Shown here: positions 24,143 through 33,097 of the stretch, piece after piece | Position numbering within the stretch: position 1 is the first letter of the stretch | Layout of the letters: each line of letters begins with the position of its first letter | Assembly (NCBI RefSeq): GCF_004118935.1 | Contig: NZ_CP035375.1 | Location: 248,001 to 312,000, forward strand | Length of the DNA: 64,000 nt | Source: Salinibacterium sp. UTAS2018 | Lineage (GTDB): Bacteria > Actinomycetota > Actinomycetes > Actinomycetales > Microbacteriaceae | Direction: 5' to 3' | The notes under the pieces: model-generated | The model's input: only the letters and a program-made list of their open reading frames with translations | Database searches by the model: none | Told to the model about the DNA's origin: nothing | Made by a program: the position numbers and the translations under genes

Positions 24143-24248
24143 CTGGTCCCCCTCTGGTCCCCTTCGGTCGGTGTGCGTGGTCGACCTGTGTAGAACAGAA
24201 TCCGCCGGGATGCCCTGTCTGTGGATAAGGGGACCAAAAAGGGACCAG
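24143..24248. repeat. Repeated TGGTCCC / GGGACCA sites, candidate integrase arm sites
   Basis: CTGGTCCCC occurs at 24143-24151 and 24154-24162. Inverted copies follow: GGGGACCA at 24229-24236 and GGGACCAG at 24241-24248. They lie between the tRNA attachment core and the integrase stop, where tyrosine integrases usually have arm-type binding sites. The role is inferred. Confidence 0.45.
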
Positions 24249-24275
24249 AACGATGAAAACCCACGGCGGAGCCGG

Positions 24276-25508
24276 TCACAGTCCGCGTCCGGTGCCTTGC
24301 CGTGGCCGTCCTGAAGTGTTCGGGCGGGTGTCTCTGCTGAGGAAGGCGTTGGCTTGTTCTGCGGCGGATGCGAGGTGGCGGTCATCGGGGTGAAGGTAGC
24401 CGCGAGTGGTCTCGATCGAGGCGTGTCCGAGGATCTCTTGGAGGACGTGGAGGGGAACTCCGGCGTCGGCGAGCCAGGTGGCACCGGTGTGTCGGAGGCC
24501 GTGTCGGGTGAGGTTGGGCAGGCCGAGGTCAGCAACGACCAGGTCCCAGCTGGTGGCGTCGCGAACGGTGGCTGTCGTGAGGAAGCCGCCACGCGGACCG
24601 ACGAGTAGTGGCGCTTCCGGCTGCTTGAACGCGCAGAGTCGTGTCAGGACCGGCCGGAGTGGGTCGAGAATCGGCACGCGACGCTCTTTGCGGCTTTTGG
24701 TCGGCTTAGTGATGAGGCCGCCCCTGCCGGGGAAGACCTGTCTTCGGATGATGACGAGGTTTTTGTTGAAGTCCACGTCGCCAACTTGAAGTCCGGAGAC
24801 TTCTGAAGAGCGTGCTGCCAGCAGAGCTGCGAGCATCACGAAGTCTGAATAGGACTGATGGACGGCGCCGCAGGCGGAGGCGAGCTGGTTCAGTTTCTGC
24901 AGGTCAGGGATCGCGTGCGCGCGCGGGGCAGCATCTTCGGCGGGTTGGGTTCGGAAGGCGTTTCGGTGGAGACTCCGCTTCGCTCGGTGCTTGGCGGGGT
25001 TGATTGTGATCAGGCCATCGCGAACGGCTTCGTCGAGCACCCGCACGAGTGGCGCGATGGTGTTCTTGATCGTCGATGCGCCGTATTGCTTCTCCCAGTC
25101 ATCGATCGTGCGGTCGATCATTCCCGCGGTGATTTGCGCGACGGGCAGATGGCCGAGCGCCGGAAGCACGCGTAGCCGAAGACCGTAGCGGTAGTTGTCT
25201 CCGGTGGAGGTCATATCGAGGCCGCGTGCCCATCGATCGCCGATCGAGGTGAAGAACTCCAGGAGCGTCATGGAGACGTCCATTCCCTTGACCGAAGAAT
25301 TCCGGAGCCTTTCGAAGAATGCCCGTGCGGTTGCCTCGTCCTTCACAATCTCGGTACGGATCACGCGCTGCTTGGTGAGCGGATCGGTCCAGCGTGCCCG
25401 CGCTCGAATTCCGTAGGAACGTCGTTCCATGTCGGTGGAGATCCTCACCCCGATCGGGGGCACCGGACGGGGTGAGGACTCTGGCATCGGCTCAGCTGGG
25501 CGAGCCAT
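24276..25508 (-). CDS. Tyrosine-recombinase integrase of the element
   Basis: A 410-aa phage/ICE-type integrase. Residues 25-75 form a possible arm-binding domain, 80-170 the core-binding domain and 200-390 the catalytic domain, with R233 (ARSSEVSGL), H336-x-x-R339 (TRHGLRHTG), H362 (LGHASIETT) and nucleophile Y371. It is transcribed toward tRNA-Pro(GGG), as expected for an element integrated there. Its start overlaps the HTH gene upstream by 17 nt, so the two are co-translated. Confidence 0.93.
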   Translation of the reverse strand: MARPAEPMPESSPRPVPPIGVRISTDMERRSYGIRARARWTDPLTKQRVIRTEIVKDEATARAFFERLRNSSVKGMDVSMTLLEFFTSIGDRWARGLDMTSTGDNYRYGLRLRVLPALGHLPVAQITAGMIDRTIDDWEKQYGASTIKNTIAPLVRVLDEAVRDGLITINPAKHRAKRSLHRNAFRTQPAEDAAPRAHAIPDLQKLNQLASACGAVHQSYSDFVMLAALLAARSSEVSGLQVGDVDFNKNLVIIRRQVFPGRGGLITKPTKSRKERRVPILDPLRPVLTRLCAFKQPEAPLLVGPRGGFLTTATVRDATSWDLVVADLGLPNLTRHGLRHTGATWLADAGVPLHVLQEILGHASIETTRGYLHPDDRHLASAAEQANAFLSRDTRPNTSGRPRQGTGRGL

Positions 25509-25710
25509 GGTGCGGCTCCAAGTTCTGCAGCCACTCGTTGATCGCTTCGAGTCTGTATCGGGCGATACCGCCGAGCTTGATGAATGGTGGTCCGGTCTCC
25601 GCGGAGCGCCATCGAGACAAAGTCGACTCGGAGACCTTCAGATACGAGGCGACCTCTCGGCTATCCAGCAATGGCGAGACTGACGCGGTCGCTTCGGCTG
25701 TGTCGCTCAT
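25492..25710 (-). CDS. Excisionase-like HTH protein
   Basis: A 72-aa MerR/AlpA-type winged-helix protein: LLDSREVASYLKVSESTLSRWR followed by GPPFIKLGGIARYRLEAINEWL. Proteins of this size next to an integrase usually act as recombination directionality factors or regulators of int. ATGA overlap with the gene upstream. Confidence 0.8.
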   Translation of the reverse strand: MSDTAEATASVSPLLDSREVASYLKVSESTLSRWRSAETGPPFIKLGGIARYRLEAINEWLQNLEPHHGSPS

Positions 25711-26270
25711 GACTCGTCCAGAGGAGGGTTTCCGAGTGAACGGTAGAACTCGTCTTCAGCTGCCTGACGTCGCTGAACGTCATCAACGACGAACTCGACG
25801 AAGTCGGCTTCCCGGTCGGTGATCATCGCTTCTTCGGAGGGAATGGACGGCTCTTCCCCAGGCCAGGTGGCTTGCCGTGTGGGGCGATCACGATCGAGTC
25901 GGGTCCCGGAAGTAGTCACTGAGTCCCGGAGGCGGAGGCGAGCATCCGCAAAGTCGCGATGCCACCCCAACGGTGCGGATCCATTTTGGTTTGGGTCGTA
26001 GGCGCACAGCCAGTGCAGGTGCAGCGCGGACAGCTCCCACACGAGTTCGGGGTGACGATGCCAGTACGGCGGGATCACTGCGGCTGGGAGTCCGTAAGTG
26101 CGGCGGAGCCAGTCGACCCAGCGATTCAGCTCCAGCCACTCAACCTCCGCGTCATTCGCGGTGAGGAGATTCCAGTTGATCGGATGCGGTGGTTCAGCGA
26201 CGAAAGATTCGTCGTCGTCATCCGCATCGCGCCCTTCGTGTGCTTCAGCTGTGGGAACGAAGTCAGTCAC
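25707..26270 (-). CDS. DUF4913-like protein of conjugative elements
   Basis: A 187-aa soluble protein. An acidic N-terminus precedes a conserved-looking block with WVDWLRRTYGLPAAVIPPYWHRH and LVWELSALHLHWLCAYDP (residues about 52-92), the pattern of DUF4913. These proteins are common in actinobacterial plasmids and ICEs and have no assigned function. The GTG start at 26270 has AGGAG 8 nt upstream. It lies 15 nt after ssb in the same operon. Confidence 0.7.
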   Translation of the reverse strand: MTDFVPTAEAHEGRDADDDDESFVAEPPHPINWNLLTANDAEVEWLELNRWVDWLRRTYGLPAAVIPPYWHRHPELVWELSALHLHWLCAYDPNQNGSAPLGWHRDFADARLRLRDSVTTSGTRLDRDRPTRQATWPGEEPSIPSEEAMITDREADFVEFVVDDVQRRQAAEDEFYRSLGNPPLDES

Positions 26271-26285
26271 GATGACCGCTCCTAC

Positions 26286-26750
26286 TCAGATGCTGACCGC
26301 AGGAGCGGCATTTGACTGCGCTCGCGCTCGGGCAGGTGCTTCAAAAGGGGAGGCATCACTACCGGTCGCCTCACGCAGGTTGCTGTCGCGATGAGGTCCG
26401 CGATCGACCTCGTATTGGGTGCGTGCTATGTCGTGACCGAAGCGGGAGACGATGAACTCCTCGGCTGCGACAGTCTGGCCGTCCTTCTCGTAGCTGTACT
26501 CGCGTACGCGCCCAGTGGCGATGAACTTGTCGCCCTTGTGGAATCGCGCGATTCCTTCTTCGGCTGCGCGCCGGAAGGCACTCATGTCGTGGAAGGACGG
26601 GTCGAGCTGCGTGAAACTTCCGTCTGGGGTCTGCTGCGAATGCTCTATGCCGATCCGCGCGTAGAACCGGGCGGTGCCGTCCTCGGTGTGGGTCAGACGG
26701 GGCTCGGTCGCGATGAATCCTGTGATGGCTTGCTGGGTGTCGATGGACAT
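26286..26750 (-). CDS. ssb: Single-stranded DNA-binding protein (element copy)
   Basis: A 154-aa OB-fold SSB. ITGFIATEPRLTHTEDGTARFYARIGIE, a short insert and FHKGDKFIATGRVREYSYEKDGQTVAAEEFIVSRFGHDI cover the fold. The C-terminus lacks the acidic DDDIPF-type tip of housekeeping SSBs, so it is a divergent element-borne copy, likely used during single-strand DNA transfer. AAAGGAG precedes ATG 26750 by 6 nt. Confidence 0.85.
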   Translation of the reverse strand: MSIDTQQAITGFIATEPRLTHTEDGTARFYARIGIEHSQQTPDGSFTQLDPSFHDMSAFRRAAEEGIARFHKGDKFIATGRVREYSYEKDGQTVAAEEFIVSRFGHDIARTQYEVDRGPHRDSNLREATGSDASPFEAPARARAQSNAAPAVSI

Positions 26751-26832
26751 GACGACTCCTTTATCTGTCGGGGTGGCCATCGGATGTGATGGCCGCTGCA
26801 ACAGACAGGTGCGCGCTGCGCCCCAGCGCGGT

Positions 26833-28614
26833 TCATGGCGTCGCAGGGCGTTCCAAGAGCGATTCAACCGCCGCACGATCTGCTTTGAGCTGTTCACCGT
26901 CGGAGCGCTTGGGCCAGGGATGGAGGTCAGTGATGATCGGTGGCGCCGACCGGAGCAAGATGACCCCGGTGCCAAACGGCAACGTACGAATGCGGTCGGG
27001 CGGCAGGATCGGTACGCGACGGATGGAACGCTGGTTGGAGCGCGAGCCATGGTCCCCGAGAGTGATGGAGTCGGTGAACTCGTCTCGTTCGCCGATCAGT
27101 GTCGAGAGGTCTTGGAGATCGCGTGAGTTCGAGGCGCCGCCAAGGATAATCTTTGCGATACTGGCGTCCCAGATCGCTGCCGCTTTGTGCTCTGACCATT
27201 TGTCCCGCGCCTGGGCAAGGGATTGAAGCACCGGCATCGTTGTGATGCCGGTGCCGCCACCTTCCGCCATGAGTGTGGGCAGCGAGGGTAGTGGCGCGAG
27301 GTTTCCGATTTCGTCGAGCGCAAAAAGCAGCGGTGGGTCGAGCCGTGCGCCGGGTGATCGAGCGGCCATTCGGCGGGCGGTCTCGACAAGGTCTTCGACG
27401 AATGCTGCGACGAGAGCTGCACTGTTCCCGGCCCCAACGCCGGTCGCCAGAAGATACAGCGTGCCACGGTCGCGGATGAAGCTCTCGGGATCGAACTGCT
27501 CGCCTTCTTCAGGGCTGACGGCATCAAGCACTCTGGGGTCGGCCAGCGCTGACAGTGCGAGCGAAACGCCCTGCCAGATGCTGTCGCGTGTGCGCGGGTC
27601 GGCGTCGAGCGTTGCCTCCAGCGAATCTGCCCAGCCTGTGGCAGCCAACGGTGAGCCCGTCAGGATGGCGACCGCCTCTGCTGCCGCCGATGGGTCGAGA
27701 GTCCACCGGAACAGCTCAGCCGGACTTCGATGATCGAGCGCGGCCGCGTGAAGGAGCACCTGCAGAGCGATGCGTGTCTTTCCCTCCCAGAACCCTCCGC
27801 CCTCGACGCCGCCAGCGGATAGCTCGGTGGCCGCTGCAAGACCAGTGGCTCGGATCATTGCGGTCAACGGGTCCTCGCAGCCCCGAATAGGCGACCACCG
27901 CAGCCCAGCGGGGACCCCTTCAGCAAGATGCTGTGGATCGAATACAGCGACGGGACCGACCCGCTCACGTACCCGCATTGTTGCCGTCAAATTGTCGGGC
28001 CGGGTCGACGTCGTCACCACTGAACCCGGCGCGTCGAGAATCGCTGGGATCACAATGTGCAAACCCTTACCCGAACGCGGCGGACCGATGAGAAGGATCG
28101 AGTCTTCGACGCTGGCCCATACCTGCTTGCCGTGCGAGCGCCCGAGCAGGTAGCCCACGTCCTCGGGCTTTGGCTGATCCAGCGAAGGGCGCAGCGTCAC
28201 AGCCCGGCGCAGGAGCGCCTTCGTGGATGCACTGGTCACCACCTCGTGACTGCTGGCAGTTCCCGCGAGGCGCCGTGGATCGGCATCGACGTTGTGCGAG
28301 TGCCCACGCCAGAGTACCCAAGCCCACCCGATAGCGCTGCCGAGCATGAGGAGAAGCAGTATTGCAATTGACCAGTAGAGGATCGTGTTTAGCCCTTGCG
28401 CCTCTAACACCTCGGCCGGGTGTGCCGGATTGAACAGCAAGGCAACTCCGCCTGCAATTCCCACTTGAGGCTGGCCAGAGCCAGAGAGGAATGCCGCAAC
28501 GGCCCCCGCAACTCGCAAGACGACGGAGACCCCGAAGACTGCGATCAACGCGATCATTAGGAAGTTGGTCAGCTCATCGCCGAAGCCCCGACCCTCACCG
28601 TGTGGGGTGCTCAC
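26833..28614 (-). CDS. VirD4/TraG-like type IV coupling protein
   Basis: A 593-aa conjugation ATPase that brings the DNA substrate to the transfer channel. Two N-terminal membrane segments lie at about 17-43 and 78-102. Walker A is LLIGPPRSGKGLH (177-184 core), and Walker B is LLFALDEIGNLAPLPSLPTLM, followed by the family segment GGGTGITTMPVLQSLAQARDKW. GTG 28614 overlaps the upstream stop (GTGA). The membrane position and NTP-loop context make it a T4CP rather than an FtsK translocase. Confidence 0.9.
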   Translation of the reverse strand: MSTPHGEGRGFGDELTNFLMIALIAVFGVSVVLRVAGAVAAFLSGSGQPQVGIAGGVALLFNPAHPAEVLEAQGLNTILYWSIAILLLLMLGSAIGWAWVLWRGHSHNVDADPRRLAGTASSHEVVTSASTKALLRRAVTLRPSLDQPKPEDVGYLLGRSHGKQVWASVEDSILLIGPPRSGKGLHIVIPAILDAPGSVVTTSTRPDNLTATMRVRERVGPVAVFDPQHLAEGVPAGLRWSPIRGCEDPLTAMIRATGLAAATELSAGGVEGGGFWEGKTRIALQVLLHAAALDHRSPAELFRWTLDPSAAAEAVAILTGSPLAATGWADSLEATLDADPRTRDSIWQGVSLALSALADPRVLDAVSPEEGEQFDPESFIRDRGTLYLLATGVGAGNSAALVAAFVEDLVETARRMAARSPGARLDPPLLFALDEIGNLAPLPSLPTLMAEGGGTGITTMPVLQSLAQARDKWSEHKAAAIWDASIAKIILGGASNSRDLQDLSTLIGERDEFTDSITLGDHGSRSNQRSIRRVPILPPDRIRTLPFGTGVILLRSAPPIITDLHPWPKRSDGEQLKADRAAVESLLERPATP

Positions 28615-29204
28615 GATGGAAAAGTTTTGGTGACGATGACGCCGGAGACGCGTCCGATGAGCAATATCTCCAATCGGTGGTCGACGAGTTGGCTCACATC
28701 GATGACCGCACGGGCGCTCCCGCCAGCAGATCTTTGAGCACTGGAGAGTGACATCGCGACCGTGACATCTTCGCCGGGGATAAAACCGGACCCGGTGACC
28801 TCGATGAGCTGAGGCGTGGGGCCGTGCCGCGCTCGCCGCGTCGTGCTGAGCGACTGAACGTCGGCGATGGCTTGTTCTCGCCGCACCGCATGCAAGATGT
28901 CGGTGAACACGGAGCCATCGAACTCGTGCACTTCGACTCGGACGGTGTGCGTGCGGTGGTCGGAGATTGCGTCGAGAAGATCTCCAAAGAGCGCCCGATT
29001 CCAAGAGGCATCCGGCGTTGAAGGCGGGAAGTCGCGCCCGTTGTAGATGACGCGCATCACGCCGCGCTCGTCGACATTGATGCGGGCAAGTGGAAGGTCG
29101 ACGGGTGGTTCGGATGGAGTCTCTCCGGCCTTGCGATTGATCATGCCAGGCAGGTGCGCGACACCCATCCCGTTCGGTCTTACGTCAGTTTGGCACTCGT
29201 TCAC
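28611..29204 (-). CDS. Conserved-element protein, unknown function
   Basis: A 197-aa soluble protein translated just ahead of the coupling protein (GTGA overlap). A central RVEVHEFDGSVFTDIL segment and a beta-rich C-terminus (VTGSGFIPGEDVTVAMSLSS, DHRLEILLIGRVSGVIVTKTF) are visible. No catalytic motif is recognised. Its place suggests a transfer accessory role. The start may be ATG 29204 or the internal ATG near 29168. Confidence 0.65.
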   Translation of the reverse strand: MNECQTDVRPNGMGVAHLPGMINRKAGETPSEPPVDLPLARINVDERGVMRVIYNGRDFPPSTPDASWNRALFGDLLDAISDHRTHTVRVEVHEFDGSVFTDILHAVRREQAIADVQSLSTTRRARHGPTPQLIEVTGSGFIPGEDVTVAMSLSSAQRSAGGSARAVIDVSQLVDHRLEILLIGRVSGVIVTKTFPS

Positions 29205-29240
29205 ACTTGAGCCTAGGAATCGCTATCGCAAATACGACAC

Positions 29241-29277
29241 TTACGGTACAGTTGCAGCAGTTAGCTACAATTGCAGC
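29241..29277 (+). promoter_or_regulatory. Promoter/operator region of the kinase-PIN cluster
   Basis: TACAAT at 29266-29271 resembles a -10 box with a weak TTACGG -35 at 29241. Two near-identical 12-mers, TACAGTTGCAGC (29247-29258) and TACAATTGCAGC (29266-29277), start 19 nt apart and cover the promoter. They are candidate operators for the HTH protein encoded 13 nt downstream. Confidence 0.5.
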
Positions 29278-29289
29278 GATGGAGGTGAC

Positions 29290-29718
29290 ATGTCTGAGTA
29301 CGAAGAGAACTCGACCGACGCGCTGCGCAGAGCGCTTCAAGGGTCTAGCGATCCCGTGGCTGTAACGCTCACGATCTCGCGCACAACCGCTGAGAATGTA
29401 CTGCGGCTCCTTGAGGCAGAGCACGGCGCCGGTGCCGTGGTCGTTCCTGTCAAAGAGCTCTACACAACTACAGAAGCCTCGACCATGCTCGGCATCTCTC
29501 GTGCGACGCTGATGAAACTGATTGATTCAGGCAACATCGAAGCGGTGAAAGTCGGTACACATAGCCGCATACCTGCTGATGAACTGGTTGCCTTTCAGCG
29601 TGCTCGCCAGGTGAGCCAGGCGCGGGCGGCAGAACTACTCACCGAGTTCTCCTCTCGTTCGGCCGCCAGTTTCCATAGCAACGTTACTTTCCGCGCGAGC
29701 GGTGAAGGGGAGGACTGA
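29290..29718 (+). CDS. Antitoxin-like HTH protein (excisionase family)
   Basis: A 142-aa protein with a MerR/excisionase-type helix-turn-helix: [24 protein letters not shown] followed by [21 protein letters not shown] (residues 56-102). The N-terminus ([17 protein letters not shown]) is helical. Actinobacterial antitoxins paired with PIN toxins have this same layout, and the next gene does carry a PIN domain. GGAGG lies 4 nt before the ATG. A role as DNA-binding repressor and possible PIN antagonist is inferred. Confidence 0.8.
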   Translation: MSEYEENSTDALRRALQGSSDPVAVTLTISRTTAENVLRLLEAEHGAGAVVVPVKELYTTTEASTMLGISRATLMKLIDSGNIEAVKVGTHSRIPADELVAFQRARQVSQARAAELLTEFSSRSAASFHSNVTFRASGEGED

Positions 29719-29719
29719 A

Positions 29720-32377
29720 GTGGCGAATCCGCGGGTCCACGAGATTGCCTACGAGCTTGGCGTTGACGCGAGTGTCGCGCTCACGAGGCTCAAGGAAATG
29801 GGTGAGTTTGTGAAGGGGCCGTCTTCATCGATCAGTCCACCTGTGGCGCGAAGGCTGCGCATGGTTCTGGCTGCTGAGGGCAGCGCGTCAGCTGCTCCAG
29901 CGCCACGCACGCCAAAAGCTCCCGGGGCAGGACCTGCGCCAACAGTGCGCCCGCCGATCGGCGCAACTCCGACTCTGCGCTCCGTAGATCCCCTCGGCGC
30001 AACCGTCCTGGCGCCCGAAGACTTCGTCGCGACTGGCCATCGGCTCTTCATCGATACGAACGTCTTCATGGACACCGATACTGAACGCTCAGCAGGTCTT
30101 AAGAAGCTTTTCGAGCGTTGCAAGGATGTAGCCATCGGAAACGGCAACGGGATCGTCGTCCCGTCCAAGGTGGTCGATGAGCTTTATAAGCAAAGCAGTC
30201 TGGATGTCACTCTGTTCACTGAGGAGCGTGCGGCCGCAGTGCATCGTGCTGGCCAGTGGCTCACGGCGTTGGAGTCTGGCGCCGCCCACGGGCTCATCCG
30301 CAAGGATCTTGGCGACGGATCGAACCGTTACGCAGACGACTTGTTCGTCGATCTCTTCACCCATTTCAGCGACCGATACGACATGTGCTTGTTGACCAAC
30401 GACATCACGCTGCGCCTACGCATCAGGTTGCTCGCGTCCGAAGCGAAGCATCAGCTTGTGGCGGGCACCATAGGTGCTGATGGCCGGATCGCAGTGGACA
30501 CCGATCAGGACTTGTACGAACGCGCCGCTAGGAAACTCGCCCGGATCACCCGGCACGTCGAGGAGGGGCTCGCAAAACCCAAGGACTACGCCGAAGTGGA
30601 GATGCTCGCGCCCCTGTTGAGGAATTTCAGACACACATTCGGTGTCGCCGATACCGCCCCGAAGCTTGGTGACCGGCGCGACACGAGGGTGGCGACGGGT
30701 TCCGCTCCACAACAAGCGGCCGGGGCCTTCAAGCGTGTCATGACGCTCAAGCCGAAGGACCAGTTGCTTGGAGCTGCTTTCATCCCCAGCGCCGGTGACA
30801 GAGTAATTGCAGAGTCACCACACTCCCGAACCGCGCTCGTCTTGGGTGACCTGCTCGGCGAGGGCGGCGAGGGGTCTGTCTATGCCGTCCAGGACGACCA
30901 AAGCCAGGTCGTCAAGATCTTCGACAAGGACCATCGAACCGAACATCGAAAGGCGAAGCTCGATCTCCTAATCTCCCACGAACTTGAATTGCAAGGCATC
31001 GGGTTCCCGACGGACATTATCACGAACAGCGACGGCGACTTCGTAGGATACGCAATGCCGCGGGCCTCCGGGAAAGAGCTCCAGGCGACAATCATGCGTC
31101 CAGCTCGATTCAGACGGGTGTACCCAACCTGGACCAAAGCGGATCTCGTGGATGTCTGTGTTTCTTTTCTGGAGAAGGTCGCCTACCTTCACTCGTTGAA
31201 CATCCTGCTCGGAGACATCAACCCGAAGAATCTCATGGTCGATGAGCACAAGAACGTCTGGATCATTGACGCCGACTCGTGGCAAGTAGAGGGGTATCCC
31301 TGCCCCGTGGGGACGGCCATGTTTACGGCATCCTCAATCACGGGAGACTACGCAGAGGCACTGCGCACCGTCGAAGAGGAACGGTTCGCGGTCGCAACGA
31401 TGCTCTTCATGATTCTCATCACGGGCCAGTTCCCTTACGCACGTGCTGGAGCAGATGGCGGCGACTTCGTGGCCTTGATCAAGGAAGGAAAGTTCGCATT
31501 TCAGTTCCAGGGAGCGTCCGACCAGGACCAGCCCGAGGGGAACTGGAAGTTCATGTGGAGCCACCTCCCTTTTCAGGTCAAGCGATTGTTCTGGAACACG
31601 TTCCAGCGTCAGGGTGGTTCACGCTACGATCGGCGCCCAACAGCGATTGAGTGGCTCGCAGCATTTCACGACTACCGCAACTTTTTTGGTGGCAACGACG
31701 ACTTCGACCTGATGTCGAACGACGTTTACCCGTTCCGATTCCGTGCGTTCCGTCCGGACACACCTATCCGCGACTGCCAGCAGTGTCAGCGGCCGAACGC
31801 AATCGTCGGTAGGTGGGACGAAGAGAGCCACTCATACTACGAACCCAGCGTTTGCTATGACTGCAACCAGAGTAAATCGAGATGCGCGGACTGCGGCAAG
31901 CCGAAACCTGCCGACGCGCTCAAGGACGGCCGTTGCTACGACTGCAACCGCACACGCAACTACGCGACGTGCGATACCTGCAAAAGGGAAGTTGCCCGGA
32001 CCTACCTAGTCAACGGCCAATGCTCAAACTGTCAGCCAGTTCCGTGTAAGGACTGCAAGACGCTGACCGCGAAAACCGAACTCACATATGGGCGCTGCGC
32101 TGCGTGCGTCAAGAAGGCCGCGGAGCTCAACCCCAAGAGACTCTGCATCGAGTGTCACCAGCCGTTCATCACTTTCGATCATGAGCGGTGGTTCATCTCC
32201 AAAGGGCTCGATATCCCGAAGTCTCACCAAGCTGCGACAAAGAAGCCTTGTCCGCCGCGACAGACTGCCTCGCGCCCATCGCGCACTACCACGAGGTCTG
32301 CGACCGCTCCCACGACCTCATCTGCAGCGTCCAAGACGAGCCTCTGGCAGCGCTTCGTCGCGTGGCTGAATTCTTGA
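29720..32377 (+). CDS. IF2N-PIN-protein kinase-zinc ribbon fusion protein
   Basis: An 885-aa multidomain protein. Residues 1-50 resemble the IF2 N-terminal domain ([20 protein letters not shown]). Residues about 108-245 are a PIN-type nuclease with acidic residues D112 (FIDTNVFMD), E154, D206/D207 and D228 (LTNDITLR). Residues about 372-660 are a kinase domain: glycine loop [11 protein letters not shown] from G380, K399 (VVKIF), catalytic D499/N504 (GDINPKN) and D517 in IIDADSW, where DFG becomes DAD as in YegI-like kinases. Residues about 683-830 hold many CxxC pairs, a zinc-ribbon array. The tail is Ser/Thr-rich. GTG 29720 follows GGGGAGG by 7 nt. It is co-transcribed with VWA and PP2C genes. 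The biological role is unknown; defence or stress signalling with RNA cleavage is inferred. Confidence 0.85.
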   Translation: MANPRVHEIAYELGVDASVALTRLKEMGEFVKGPSSSISPPVARRLRMVLAAEGSASAAPAPRTPKAPGAGPAPTVRPPIGATPTLRSVDPLGATVLAPEDFVATGHRLFIDTNVFMDTDTERSAGLKKLFERCKDVAIGNGNGIVVPSKVVDELYKQSSLDVTLFTEERAAAVHRAGQWLTALESGAAHGLIRKDLGDGSNRYADDLFVDLFTHFSDRYDMCLLTNDITLRLRIRLLASEAKHQLVAGTIGADGRIAVDTDQDLYERAARKLARITRHVEEGLAKPKDYAEVEMLAPLLRNFRHTFGVADTAPKLGDRRDTRVATGSAPQQAAGAFKRVMTLKPKDQLLGAAFIPSAGDRVIAESPHSRTALVLGDLLGEGGEGSVYAVQDDQSQVVKIFDKDHRTEHRKAKLDLLISHELELQGIGFPTDIITNSDGDFVGYAMPRASGKELQATIMRPARFRRVYPTWTKADLVDVCVSFLEKVAYLHSLNILLGDINPKNLMVDEHKNVWIIDADSWQVEGYPCPVGTAMFTASSITGDYAEALRTVEEERFAVATMLFMILITGQFPYARAGADGGDFVALIKEGKFAFQFQGASDQDQPEGNWKFMWSHLPFQVKRLFWNTFQRQGGSRYDRRPTAIEWLAAFHDYRNFFGGNDDFDLMSNDVYPFRFRAFRPDTPIRDCQQCQRPNAIVGRWDEESHSYYEPSVCYDCNQSKSRCADCGKPKPADALKDGRCYDCNRTRNYATCDTCKREVARTYLVNGQCSNCQPVPCKDCKTLTAKTELTYGRCAACVKKAAELNPKRLCIECHQPFITFDHERWFISKGLDIPKSHQAATKKPCPPRQTASRPSRTTTRSATAPTTSSAASKTSLWQRFVAWLNS

Positions 32378-32416
32378 TCAACACGAAAAATCCAACATCA
32401 ACAGGAAGGTAAACCC

Positions 32417-33097
32417 ATGGCACTCAATATTGGCGCCGACGACCTCGTCGAGAACCCAACTCCGCGTGTCCCCGTAGCTCTCTGCCTCGACACGAGCGGA
32501 TCAATGATGGGAGACAAAATTCGCGAACTCGTCCAGGGCGTCAACCTGTTCTATGACGCGATTGACGAAGATGACGATGCTCACGATGCCGCCGAGGTAA
32601 GCATTGTCGAGTTCAACTCTGCTGCAAATCTCATTCAGGAGTTCGCCAGCATCGAGCGGCTCAGCCGGATTGATGCCATCGACGCTACGGGAGGTACGGC
32701 GCTTGGAGAGGGAGTAAATCTTGCACTAGACACGCTTGAGAAGCGCAAATCTACATACTCCAATGCGGGCGTCCTGTACTACCAGCCCTGGCTTGTTCTG
32801 ATGACCGACGGCCAGCCGAACGGGCGTTCCGACGAGCTCGAACGCGCAGTCCAGCGCGTAACCGAACTCGTCGCCCAGAAGAAGCTCACCGTCTTCCCGA
32901 TCGGAATCGGCGCGGACGCCGACATGGATGTGCTGGCACGATTCAGCCCGAACCGACCGCCGCTCCGACTCCGAGGGCTTAGCTTCAAAGAGTTCTTCGA
33001 GTGGCTGTCAAAGTCTGTTTCTCGCGTCTCGCGGTCCACGCCGGGTGACACGGTCAAGCTTGACCTTGAGGGCTTGGCAGGCTGGGCGGAGTTGTAA
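32417..33097 (+). CDS. von Willebrand factor A protein (TerY/YegL-like)
   Basis: A 226-aa stand-alone VWA domain. The full metal-ion-dependent adhesion site is present: D25-x-S27-x-S29 (CLDTSGSM), T93 (ATGGTALGEG) and D130 (LMTDGQPNGRS). This fits the TerY/YegL group, whose genes accompany a kinase and a PP2C phosphatase; members probably act as scaffold or binding partner. It lies 39 nt after the kinase gene and abuts the phosphatase gene with no gap. Confidence 0.92.
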   Translation: MALNIGADDLVENPTPRVPVALCLDTSGSMMGDKIRELVQGVNLFYDAIDEDDDAHDAAEVSIVEFNSAANLIQEFASIERLSRIDAIDATGGTALGEGVNLALDTLEKRKSTYSNAGVLYYQPWLVLMTDGQPNGRSDELERAVQRVTELVAQKKLTVFPIGIGADADMDVLARFSPNRPPLRLRGLSFKEFFEWLSKSVSRVSRSTPGDTVKLDLEGLAGWAEL

